A stretch of 64,000 nt of DNA from Methylocapsa palsarum. GTDB taxonomy: Bacteria > Pseudomonadota > Alphaproteobacteria > Rhizobiales > Beijerinckiaceae. Positions 56,518-64,000 of this stretch are shown one piece after another. The stretch lies in assembly GCF_900114285.1 (NCBI RefSeq), contig NZ_FOSN01000017.1:21590-85589 (forward strand), written 5' to 3'. Positions within the stretch are counted from its first letter, which is position 1. The number at the start of each line of letters is the position of its first letter. Under the pieces are notes generated by a model. The model saw only the letters and a list, made by a program, of their open reading frames with translations, made no database searches and was not told the origin of the DNA. Position numbers and translations under genes: made by a program.

Positions 56518-57588
56518 TCAGCCGAGCCCGTTTTTGATCGACGGACCCGCCAAAGAGGCGTTTGCGTTCCGCTGCATCTCCTTCGCCTTTGCCGCGAGCC
56601 AGGTTCGGACGCCTTCCGGAAGGAGGAGGCCGAAGGCCGTGCCAAGGGCGCGCCAATCGGTCAAGATCAGCGCGGGATGAAGCGCGAGAGCGCGTTTCAG
56701 GAGATCGAAGGCGTCCTTGCGGCGCCCGGTCGAGAGAGCCTTCCAGGCGGCGATGCGATAGTGTTCGGCATGGCCGGCGTTGATCACCTGAGCCGGGACG
56801 TCGGGCATCGTGCTGGCGATGCAGGCGATCGCGCGATCGGCGTTCTCCACGAATTTCGCGGAATTGAACGAAAGGCTGCTCTCGCGCAAACGGTAATAGG
56901 TCAGCGGCTTCGGCAGCAATTGCGCGCGGTAGGGCGTCAGATCGAGCACGCGGCACCACATCTCGTAGTCCTCGCAGCTGCGCAGTTCGGGACGGAAAAG
57001 ACCAGCCATCTCGAAGCATTCCTGCCGGACGATGGGCGTCGAGCCATTGCCGACATGATTGCGGCGGATCATGTCGTGCAGGGACGGCCGGGCCTTGCCG
57101 GCGATCAGGATCGAGCCGGTGCGGCGGCCGTCCTCGGTCAGGTATTCCGAGTGGCTGAAGCTGATTCCGATCGTGCTGTCCTCCCGCATCATCGCGACCT
57201 GCAAGGCGGCCTTTTCGGGCGCCCAGATGTCGTCTGCGTCGAGAAAGCCGATGAAGGGGGCGCGCGCGTTCAAAATGCCGGTGTTGCGCGCGGCGGAAAG
57301 ACCGGCGTTTTCCTGCCAGATGATGCGCATCCTTGGATCGTCGCATTCCTTTTGCATCGCCTCCAGAACCTGGAGGCTGCCGTCGGTGGCGCCGTCGACG
57401 ACGACGATCACCTCGATGTCGCGAAGGGTCTGGTTGAGGGCGGAATCGACGGCGGCGCGAACATAGGGTTCGACGTTGTAGGTCGGGATGACAATGCTGA
57501 GAAGCGGGGGCGCGGCCTGGCCGCCGCCGTCCTGGAGAGCATGAAGCGTCTCAAACTCTTTGATGGCGTTCGCCTCGGTGTCACTCAT
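56518..57588 (-). CDS. Glycosyltransferase family 2
   Basis: 356 residues. The GT-A motifs are LSIVIPTYNVEPYVRAAVDS, VVDGATDGS, GLSAARNTGI and the metal-binding FLDADDIW. A C-terminal ~100-residue helical part has no membrane span. It is likely a cytoplasmic transferase building the repeat unit. It overlaps the polymerase gene by 8 bases. Confidence 0.9.
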   Translation of the reverse strand: MSDTEANAIKEFETLHALQDGGGQAAPPLLSIVIPTYNVEPYVRAAVDSALNQTLRDIEVIVVVDGATDGSLQVLEAMQKECDDPRMRIIWQENAGLSAARNTGILNARAPFIGFLDADDIWAPEKAALQVAMMREDSTIGISFSHSEYLTEDGRRTGSILIAGKARPSLHDMIRRNHVGNGSTPIVRQECFEMAGLFRPELRSCEDYEMWCRVLDLTPYRAQLLPKPLTYYRLRESSLSFNSAKFVENADRAIACIASTMPDVPAQVINAGHAEHYRIAAWKALSTGRRKDAFDLLKRALALHPALILTDWRALGTAFGLLLPEGVRTWLAAKAKEMQRNANASLAGPSIKNGLG

Positions 57589-59122
57589 CGTTTTTCCAAT
57601 CGCGATACGAGCGGGTCTTTTGAAATGCGACGGGCCGCGCGGCGCCCGGACTGAACGCGAAGGCGCGCGTTCCTCGAGCCCCCAACGTCGCCGGGAAATT
57701 CGCGCCGCCGGCGGCGGCCCGCGCCCGTTCGGGACGCTCGGCGCTCAGGGTCGCGCCGAGCCATGTGAAAAGGAACAGGCAGGGGAGGGTGAGGTTGAAC
57801 AGCGCTTCGTATCGGCAATAGGATAAAAGGCAGAGGATGAGACCGATGGCGACGAGCGCGCCGCTGCGGCGGGGATCGTCGAAGTCGTAGCTCAGGAACC
57901 GCCAGATCAGCGCGACGAATGTGAGCGTCATGGCGAAGACGAACGCCGCGAGCGTGGGCGCTCCGCCGGTGTAGGCGAGGCCGTAGATGGTCGAATGGCT
58001 GCCGATCGGAAGCGTTTCCTTGTTGTGCACGGAATCGCCGATCCAGCCGTTTCCGATGATCGGAGACTTGAGGAAGCCCTCCCAGCTTTTGGTGTAGATC
58101 AGTTCGCGGGCGAGGCTTGACCCGGCGCGCGCGCCGTTGACGCCGTCCTGAGCCTTCTTGACCGCGTCGATGGGGTCGAACCCTTGCATCGCGGCGAAGA
58201 AATAAGTCGTCAGCACGACGCCCGTGATCCCGAGCCGCCAGCGGAACGGCGCGCGAAAGAACGCCAGGATCAAGGCGATGACGAGCATGGAGACGATGGC
58301 GATGCGACTCCAACTGAACACCACCGCGACGACGCCTCCGGCGACGCCGATGAAACGCCATTTGAGGCTGCCTTCCAGAAAGCTGATGAAGGCGATGGCG
58401 AGACCGCCAAGGCCAAGCCCTGTCGTCCATGGAAAGAACAAAAGCAGCCGGGTCGACAGTTCGCCCAGCGTCTCCTCGGTCTGGAAGATGGTCGTGACCG
58501 TGTAGAACGAGACCGAGGGGCTTTTCGGCAGGATCATCCCGACCGGCGTCGGCCAGAGCTGGAAATTCTGCAGCCCGGCGAGCCTGCCGACGGCGGCGAG
58601 GGCCCCGAGAAGGATGATATATCCGCCGACCCAGGTGACGGCGCGGACCGTCCGAGGTCCGTCGAGACGATGCGCCGCGCCCGCCGCGATGGCGAGAGCG
58701 CCGAAAATCCATCCGACGACGCCAAAGCCGAACGCATTGCCGAAACCCTTGGCGTAGTCGCGGATGGCGATCCCGTTGAGGATGGCCGCGCAAGCCTGCG
58801 AGACGCCGATAAAGATCCAGCTGAAGACGATGATATTGATGAGAACGCCCCGCGGCCAGCGCTCGGCCGCGAGCTTGACCAACATCAACGCGCCGGCCGG
58901 GGTCAATGCGCCAAGGCCCCACAGGATCGGGATGAAGCGGAGAAATCCGTCGTACAATTCTGCGCCGCGCAAACGTCCGAGATCGCGGGCGCGAAGGCGC
59001 AGCTTCGCAAATGCGCTCCGCGGGCGAGCCTGCGCCTCGGAAATCTGGTCCCTCGACAGCGCGCCGAATGCGGTTTGGCGCGGATTTGCGGACTGGCCCA
59101 GTGCTGGGGCGTCATTTCTCAT
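57581..59122 (-). CDS. O-antigen polymerase/ligase-like membrane protein (Wzy)
   Basis: 513 residues from the ATG overlapping the flippase stop (ATGA). About ten to twelve hydrophobic helices run from residue ~50 to ~470. The large loop ARELIYTKSWEGFLKSPIIG, followed by GNGWIGDSVHN and GSHSTIYG, is typical of the O-antigen ligase/Wzy (PF04932) fold. It probably polymerises the lipid-linked repeat unit in the periplasm. The open frame upstream to 60439 is a shadow of the flippase gene. Confidence 0.85.
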   Translation of the reverse strand: MRNDAPALGQSANPRQTAFGALSRDQISEAQARPRSAFAKLRLRARDLGRLRGAELYDGFLRFIPILWGLGALTPAGALMLVKLAAERWPRGVLINIIVFSWIFIGVSQACAAILNGIAIRDYAKGFGNAFGFGVVGWIFGALAIAAGAAHRLDGPRTVRAVTWVGGYIILLGALAAVGRLAGLQNFQLWPTPVGMILPKSPSVSFYTVTTIFQTEETLGELSTRLLLFFPWTTGLGLGGLAIAFISFLEGSLKWRFIGVAGGVVAVVFSWSRIAIVSMLVIALILAFFRAPFRWRLGITGVVLTTYFFAAMQGFDPIDAVKKAQDGVNGARAGSSLARELIYTKSWEGFLKSPIIGNGWIGDSVHNKETLPIGSHSTIYGLAYTGGAPTLAAFVFAMTLTFVALIWRFLSYDFDDPRRSGALVAIGLILCLLSYCRYEALFNLTLPCLFLFTWLGATLSAERPERARAAAGGANFPATLGARGTRAFAFSPGAARPVAFQKTRSYRDWKNDE

Positions 59123-60366
59123 CCGACAGCGGCTCCCTCGGCGGCCGGGCGGTCGATGACGGGCGCTGGTTCGATCATGCTCACGCGCCGCGTCAGATAT
59201 ACCGAGAGGGCGGTGTGGGCCATGGTCCCAAGGATGGCGCCGAGCGCTCCGCCCAGCCATGCGCTGGCCGGGATGATGACAAGCGCCAGCACGGCGCGAA
59301 GCAGCGACACGCGATTGGTTTTCATCACCGCGCCGATCGCGCGCAGATGCGCGTCCAGGACCGTGAGGAGGTAGCGCAGCGGCACGCTCGAGAGCAGGAG
59401 CGGCGCCAAAAACATGAACTGCGGGGACCGGTAGACGAAAAGCCCGAGCGGCGCCGTGAGCGCCGCGACCCCGAGGGCGCAGAACGCGCCAAGACGCGGC
59501 ATCGAGCGGCGCAGTTCGGGAAACGCCCGAGCGGGATCGGACACCATCGCGGGATATTTGGCCTGAATCTGGGACCATCCGGGGGTGTCGCTGACGGTCA
59601 GCATCTGGCGGCAGAGACCGAACAGCCCGAGGTCGGCGCGGCTCATGACATAGGACGCAAGCAGAACGGTGAATTGATCTGATCCGAGGTTCAGGATATC
59701 GGCGGTCAGAAAATGCGCGCCGGCGCGCACATGCGTCCAGAAATGGTTGAAGGAGATCCGCGTGCGCGGCATGTACAAAAACGCCGCGAATGTGCCGGCG
59801 AAGCGAAACATCGCGAGCAGCAAGGCGAACATCAAATAGGAGGGGGCGAAGGCCGCGGCCGCGATCAAGCCAATGAAATTCGCGGCCGGAGGGATGATCG
59901 ACTGCCACGCGCGTCCGTGCAGAACCTGAAGCGCGTTGGCGACGTTGGCCTGGGCGAAAAACGGCCCGGCCATGGCGAGCAGCGCGATCACCGCCGCTTC
60001 TTCGAGATTGCGCCCGGCGATCAGGCCGAGCGCCGCCACAAAGGGCAGGCTCAGGGGAATGACGACCCAGGCGGCCATAAGGCCGAGCGCGTTTTTTTCG
60101 CTCTCCGGCGTGTCCGATCTTGCAAACACATAGGTGAGGCCAAAGGTGCCGACGAGAGCGATCACGACGGTCGCGACGGTCGCCACGGCGAGCGTTCCGG
60201 CGGCGGGAAGGCCGAAGCGGCGCACGATCAGAACCGACAGCAAAAAGCCGTTGATGTTCTGAAGAACGCGCGCCGCAAGAACCAGACCTGCTTCGCGGCC
60301 ATAACTCCGGACGCTCGCCTGCGCCCTTTCCAACGCCGCGCTGAGCAGTGCGCCGGCGCGATTCAT
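59119..60366 (-). CDS. Polysaccharide flippase (Wzx-like)
   Basis: 415 residues with about 12 hydrophobic helices, MOP-superfamily type. The N-terminal LVLAARVLQNINGFLLSVLI and the mid-protein ADILNLGSDQFTVLLASYVM segment are typical. It likely flips the undecaprenyl-linked repeat unit. It overlaps both neighbours by 4 bases. Confidence 0.87.
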   Translation of the reverse strand: MNRAGALLSAALERAQASVRSYGREAGLVLAARVLQNINGFLLSVLIVRRFGLPAAGTLAVATVATVVIALVGTFGLTYVFARSDTPESEKNALGLMAAWVVIPLSLPFVAALGLIAGRNLEEAAVIALLAMAGPFFAQANVANALQVLHGRAWQSIIPPAANFIGLIAAAAFAPSYLMFALLLAMFRFAGTFAAFLYMPRTRISFNHFWTHVRAGAHFLTADILNLGSDQFTVLLASYVMSRADLGLFGLCRQMLTVSDTPGWSQIQAKYPAMVSDPARAFPELRRSMPRLGAFCALGVAALTAPLGLFVYRSPQFMFLAPLLLSSVPLRYLLTVLDAHLRAIGAVMKTNRVSLLRAVLALVIIPASAWLGGALGAILGTMAHTALSVYLTRRVSMIEPAPVIDRPAAEGAAVG

Positions 60367-61529
60367 GATTGCGGAGTCTGACTTGCGATGGAGACGAACT
60401 CTTCTTCTTGCTGGACGGCGCGGTGATAGAGCTTGTCATAGCTTCGCGCGACGGCGTCCCAGTCCGGGAGCGCGAAGGTCGCGAGAATATCCGTCATCCG
60501 CTCGATAAGCTGCGGATTGGAAATCAGCCTTTTCAGCTCCAGCCTTAAACCCGCGACGTCCTTCTTCTCGAAATAAAACCCGTGTTCGCCTACGACGGCG
60601 CTGTTTTCCGCGATATTGCTGACGAGCGCAGGAACGCCGTAGGACATCGCCTCCAGAAGCGCCATCGACATCCCTTCGAGGTAGGACGGCAAGACGAAGA
60701 GGTAGGCGTTGCTGAACAATTCGGCGAGTTCGTCTCCCGTCCGGTGGCCGACGAAAACCACACGGTCCGGATTCGCCTGGGCGCGCAGCGAATCGATATA
60801 TTCGGCGGAGCCTTCGCCCCTCGCGCTGACGTCGCGGGTTTTGTTGACCTTACGGCGCTCCCCGGCGATCACCAGCTTCATGTCGGTGTCGAGTGTGTTG
60901 AACGCCTCGATCAGATCGTGGCACCCTTTTTCGGGAGTCAGCCGGCTGGCGAAAAACACGTAGCGGTTGGGCGAGAGGCCGAATTTCTCCAGCAACGGCC
61001 CCGGCGCGACCCTTTGCTTGGGCGAACTGCCGTTCGGAATGAAAACGGCGGGCGCATCGTAACGCTCGTTGAAATAGCGTCGCATGCTTTCCGAGACGAC
61101 CGAAATCTGATCGGCGTTATGCGCGAGGACGCTTTCCGCAAACCGCAGGCTCATTCTCGCGGCGAGGTTCCATTTGTCGCGCTCATGGTCGAGGCCGTGA
61201 ACGGTGACGATTGATTTCTGCCCGAACAGCCGGGTCAATGGAGTGAGAACGCCGGGACCCACGGCATGGAAATGAATGATGTCATAACGCCCCATCGCGC
61301 GCGCGAGAGCGAAAGAACTCCTTGTAATCGTCTCCAGATATTTTCCGCCGAAGGAGGGCGTTGGAATCGCGCGCACCCGGGGGCCGCCGTTGAAGGAAAT
61401 ATCCTGACGCGAAAACACGTCGACGGTGTGTCCAAGGTCCGCGAGACGCGGGCAGAGCTCGGTCAAAACGCGCTCAATCCCCCCGTAGCTGGAGCCCAAG
61501 CCACGAGAGCCGATCATTGCGATCTTCAT
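60363..61529 (-). CDS. Glycosyltransferase family 4
   Basis: 388 residues, GT-B fold. The N-terminal MIGSRGLGSSYGGIERVLTE, then VTVHGLDHERDKW, FFASRLTPEKG and the nucleotide-binding VLPSYLEGMSMALLEAMSYG with the Glu pair are typical of RfaB-like retaining enzymes. The start at 61529 (MKIAMIG) has GGGG upstream; the longer frame to 61643 lacks similarity. First gene of the eight-gene minus-strand run. Confidence 0.92.
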   Translation of the reverse strand: MKIAMIGSRGLGSSYGGIERVLTELCPRLADLGHTVDVFSRQDISFNGGPRVRAIPTPSFGGKYLETITRSSFALARAMGRYDIIHFHAVGPGVLTPLTRLFGQKSIVTVHGLDHERDKWNLAARMSLRFAESVLAHNADQISVVSESMRRYFNERYDAPAVFIPNGSSPKQRVAPGPLLEKFGLSPNRYVFFASRLTPEKGCHDLIEAFNTLDTDMKLVIAGERRKVNKTRDVSARGEGSAEYIDSLRAQANPDRVVFVGHRTGDELAELFSNAYLFVLPSYLEGMSMALLEAMSYGVPALVSNIAENSAVVGEHGFYFEKKDVAGLRLELKRLISNPQLIERMTDILATFALPDWDAVARSYDKLYHRAVQQEEEFVSIASQTPQS

Positions 61530-62025
61530 AATGAACCCCGTGAATCGAATTATGAATATATTCAGCCGATAAATGAAACCAAGCTGACATGGATATGAAA
61601 TCCTTTCTAGGTCTGCGTTGTGCGATAACGCACATGTTCGCAACGATCCGGCCCGTTAAGCCTCGAGGCGATTCCAGCCACACCGAAGTTTTCTTAAGCT
61701 CTACTGTATCGACGACGGAAATATCCTCGCGCGGGCGGACTTTTATAATGAATAGGGCAGGCGCGTTGTCGGTGAGGTTAGTAGAAGTCATCCGGTTATT
61801 GGCCGATTGAATAAATGATGAGAGTTCGTCGGAACGAAGCCCCCTTTCCGGCTTATGCTAAGGGGGGCATTCGAGTATGATGAGAGTGATCGCTCTATTT
61901 CTTGGGTCAATTTTTCAAAATTTCTTGGGCCATTATTTCAAAAATAAATTCGAAAGCTGGAATGTTTCAGTCCGGGCCTCAGGCTGGCGTTTCGTCCAAA
62001 TGAGCGTTGACGGAGGTTTTAGCCG
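61530..62025. promoter_or_regulatory. Divergent regulatory region of the polysaccharide locus
   Basis: This 496-base gap lies between GT4 (minus) and the co-polymerase (plus). An imperfect tandem repeat of 23 bases, TTTCTTGGGTCAATTTTTCA and onward (61898-61920), recurs at 61921-61943 with three changes, about 85-130 bases before the co-polymerase start. A hairpin GCCCCCTT/AAGGGGGGC lies at 61839-61868. These could be regulator sites or leader RNA structure. No gene is supported. Confidence 0.45.
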
Positions 62026-63519
62026 GTGAATGATTCAATCCGACAGCGCGGCGGCGGACGGAGCTTCGGCGAGCCTCTCAGGCAGCGCGGCGACTTCGTT
62101 GCGGAGCCGGATTCCGGCGCGCCGGCGTCAGCTTCGTCTTTTCGACTTTATCTGGCCGCGGCCGTGAAGGACCGCCGGCGCATTTTCCGGAACATGGCGC
62201 TGGTCCTCGGGATCGCGTTTGCCGCGGCGCTCGCCTCCAGGCCGACATTTGTCGCCGAGTCTACGCTGCTTGTGCTCTTGTCTCCGGATTATTCTCCGCG
62301 TGCGGCGGGAGACGACTCGAAATCGGGCGCGTCGATTGTCGTCGACCGCGATGCGGTGCTGAAAGACGAGGTCGAGATCCTGACCAGTCCAGCTCTTGAA
62401 AAAGAGACCTTGAAAACCGTCGGGCTTGAACGCGTCTATCCCGACGCTCTGAAGCCGCCGGGCTTACGCGCGCGAATGACCGAATGGTTCGGGACTGTCG
62501 TCCGCTCGTTGTTTTCTATGGCGGGGGTGCAGAAATATCCGCCCCGCGCGATCGATCCTCTTGATCTCGCCGCGGCGGGATTCGCCAAGGATCTGACCGC
62601 TACGGCCGATAAATCCGGCGACATTATCGTCGTCACCTTCCGCCATCGCGATCCGGAGATCGCGGCTGACGTCGTCAATGCGCAAATCAAGGCGTATTTC
62701 GACAAGCGGACGGAATTGCTCCGCGATGTTCAGTCAAATCTTGTGGCGGAGCAGGCGAAAGTGTTGCGCAAGGAGCTCGATCGCGTGTCCCGCGACTATT
62801 CCGATTACAAAGAGAGCAATCAAATCTCCGATTACAGCAACCAGCGCCTCCTGCTGCTCCGTCAGCAGGGAGAGACCTCCCGGGACCTGCAACAGGCCGA
62901 AAGGTCGATCGCCCAGTCGTCCCAGCGCCTTTCGGTGTTGCAGAAGGAGCTTGAACAATCGCCGCAGGACGCTGGCCCCTACCGCAATCAGATCCGGACC
63001 CGGCCTGTCGTATCGGATACGCTGCAGGTTGACCGCAATCGGGCGCAACAGGAGCTTCAGGCCAGCACCGCACGCCGCGCGACGGACGTCACCCAACTTG
63101 CTCAACTCGACGCTCAATTAAAAAATCTCGATCAAAAGGAGTTCGAGCTTGAGCGTCTCGACGGACAGCGCAAGCTCGTGTCCGACAATTACAGCAAGGT
63201 GATGAAGGCCCTGGACGAGCGGATGTTTCAGGAGGATGTCATGGCGAAGAAGACCTCCAATATCCGAGTCATTCAGCCGGCCGAAGTTCCTGTCGCTCCC
63301 AACAATCTTCGGCTGATGATCGTAGGAGCCGGAATCGCCCTCAGTCTGTTCGCCGGGGTCGCGACCGCGTTCTTGTCGGAGGCGCTTCGGCGAGGCTATC
63401 TCACGCCTGAAACCCTCGAACACCACGTGCGCGCGCCCGTCCTCGCCAGCGTGCCCAGTTTGCGAAGCCCGCCCCGGCTGATCGCCGCAAGCGAATCCGC
63501 CGGGCCGGCAAAAAGCTGA
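62026..63519 (+). CDS. Polysaccharide co-polymerase (Wzz/GumC type)
   Basis: 497 residues, GTG start. It has two membrane helices: ~57-71 (LVLGIAFAAALAS) and ~430-450 (RLMIVGAGIALSLFAGVATA). A long periplasmic part between them holds a coiled coil (~235-320 and ~345-395). A Pro-rich patch PAEVPVAPNNLR precedes the second helix as in Wzz proteins. The C-terminus has no P-loop kinase domain, so it should need a separate partner, for which the protein at 52.5 kb is the only candidate in the window. It controls chain length or export. Confidence 0.88.
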   Translation: MNDSIRQRGGGRSFGEPLRQRGDFVAEPDSGAPASASSFRLYLAAAVKDRRRIFRNMALVLGIAFAAALASRPTFVAESTLLVLLSPDYSPRAAGDDSKSGASIVVDRDAVLKDEVEILTSPALEKETLKTVGLERVYPDALKPPGLRARMTEWFGTVVRSLFSMAGVQKYPPRAIDPLDLAAAGFAKDLTATADKSGDIIVVTFRHRDPEIAADVVNAQIKAYFDKRTELLRDVQSNLVAEQAKVLRKELDRVSRDYSDYKESNQISDYSNQRLLLLRQQGETSRDLQQAERSIAQSSQRLSVLQKELEQSPQDAGPYRNQIRTRPVVSDTLQVDRNRAQQELQASTARRATDVTQLAQLDAQLKNLDQKEFELERLDGQRKLVSDNYSKVMKALDERMFQEDVMAKKTSNIRVIQPAEVPVAPNNLRLMIVGAGIALSLFAGVATAFLSEALRRGYLTPETLEHHVRAPVLASVPSLRSPPRLIAASESAGPAKS

Positions 63520-63620
63520 AAGCGGAGCGCCGACCGAAAAAGGATCGGTGAAAAGGCGCAAACGACATGAGAGACAGGCAACAGGGCTTTGCCTGGCGCC
63601 GTGACCGCCAGCCTAGTTGA

Positions 63621-64000
63621 TCATGCGGGGCGCATCGCCCAGCCGGCCCAGGCGGCGAGCATCACGAGAATCAAGCCAGGAATAACGCGGCTCGCGAACG
63701 CGAACCCGCCTGCCGTGGCGGCGAGCAGGATCTTCGTGGCCGTGTTGGTCGTGAGGGCGAGCAAAATAGGAAGCGCGGACTTCCCCGCGGCCAGCTTTCC
63801 CGCGCCGACCAGGGTTGCGACCGAGATCGCCGCCGAATGAGTATCGATGAAGCCGGCGACCACTGCCGCTCCGATGACGCCGGCCGCGCCAAACCATTGG
63901 TCCAGGGCTCTGGATGCGAGCAGAATCGCGCAAAGCATGGCGACAAATGTCAGGGCGGTTCCGACGCTGAAGGCTTGCCCGCGTTCATTCACCGCAGCCG
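63621..64000 (-). CDS. DUF4010/MgtC-like membrane protein, C-terminal part
   Basis: Partial: the frame is open to the window edge, so the N-terminus lies beyond 64000. The visible ~125 residues have four hydrophobic helices, with GFIDTHSAAISVATLVGAGK and ALTTNTATKILLAATAGG, which match the C-terminal DUF4010 domain of MgtC/SapB-type proteins. A GTG at 63992 could be an internal start but is unlikely to be the true one. Function unknown. Confidence 0.7.
   Translation of the reverse strand, partial: AAVNERGQAFSVGTALTFVAMLCAILLASRALDQWFGAAGVIGAAVVAGFIDTHSAAISVATLVGAGKLAAGKSALPILLALTTNTATKILLAATAGGFAFASRVIPGLILVMLAAWAGWAMRPA

Noticed and set aside
57581..60439. A 952-residue frame that would extend the Wzy protein upstream
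   Set aside because: The N-terminal 440 residues are the flippase gene read in another frame; the real start overlaps the flippase stop as ATGA at 59122.

Overview
The window is high-GC, tightly packed DNA of an alphaproteobacterium, most likely Hyphomicrobiales. The evidence is a form IC (red-type) RuBisCO operon with cbbX, an aerobic-type cob cluster (CobG/CobN/CobE), BluB, and the overall gene style. A Beijerinckiaceae/Methylocystaceae-type autotroph or methylotroph would fit, but that is inference; no methane or methanol oxidation gene lies here.

Layout. 0-5.6 kb: an exported sulfatase, a small periplasmic protein, a persulfide dioxygenase-rhodanese fusion with a YeiH-type exporter (sulfide oxidation and sulfite/sulfate export), and a membrane protein of unknown role. 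5.6-22.4 kb: a cobalamin locus. A B12 riboswitch precedes cobW-cobN-cobG-cobH-cobI-cobJ-(cobK on the opposite strand)-cobL-cobE-cobM, flanked by cobO-cobQ, cbiD and cobB. cbiD stands where cobF would be expected, and bluB (lower ligand) lies 6 kb further on. 22.4-32.5 kb: a mixed region with a 37-residue membrane peptide behind a very strong ribosome binding site, a LuxR-type regulator whose receiver lacks the phosphoacceptor Asp, a Rieske protein, rmlD, ychF, a fused double MaoC protein coupled to bluB, an isolated rnpA, a serine hydrolase, a DUF3617-like protein and a pentapeptide-repeat protein. 32.5-39.3 kb: the Calvin cycle operon cbbF-cbbP-cbbA-cbbL-cbbS-cbbX-rpe, with no cbbR beside it. 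39.5-41.4 kb: an ABC-F ATPase (Uup type).

41.9-50.7 kb is the most unusual stretch. It holds an exported metallophosphatase, a cupredoxin, and three large membrane second-messenger proteins: a cyclase with a histidine-rich membrane part and a [2Fe-2S] domain, an MHYT-cyclase, and an amino-acid-permease/HAMP/GGDEF/EAL fusion. A decayed GGDEF gene follows. Redox or metal input, cAMP and c-di-GMP therefore appear side by side.

51-63.6 kb is a Wzx/Wzy-type polysaccharide locus: galE, a P-loop protein without the Walker A lysine, a methyltransferase, a thioesterase carrying a carrier-like domain without its serine, an ATP-grasp ligase, GT2, Wzy, Wzx, GT4, and a divergent polysaccharide co-polymerase. 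Its products could add a non-sugar, acyl or amide-linked decoration to the glycan (inference). The window ends inside a DUF4010/MgtC-like membrane gene.

Five copies of a palindromic, REP/MITE-like element (AGCATATTC...GAATATGCT) are scattered between 29.5 and 53.3 kb. Two copies differ by a compensatory change in the central stem, which suggests selection on a hairpin or palindrome. I found no tRNA, rRNA, CRISPR array, transposase or phage gene.
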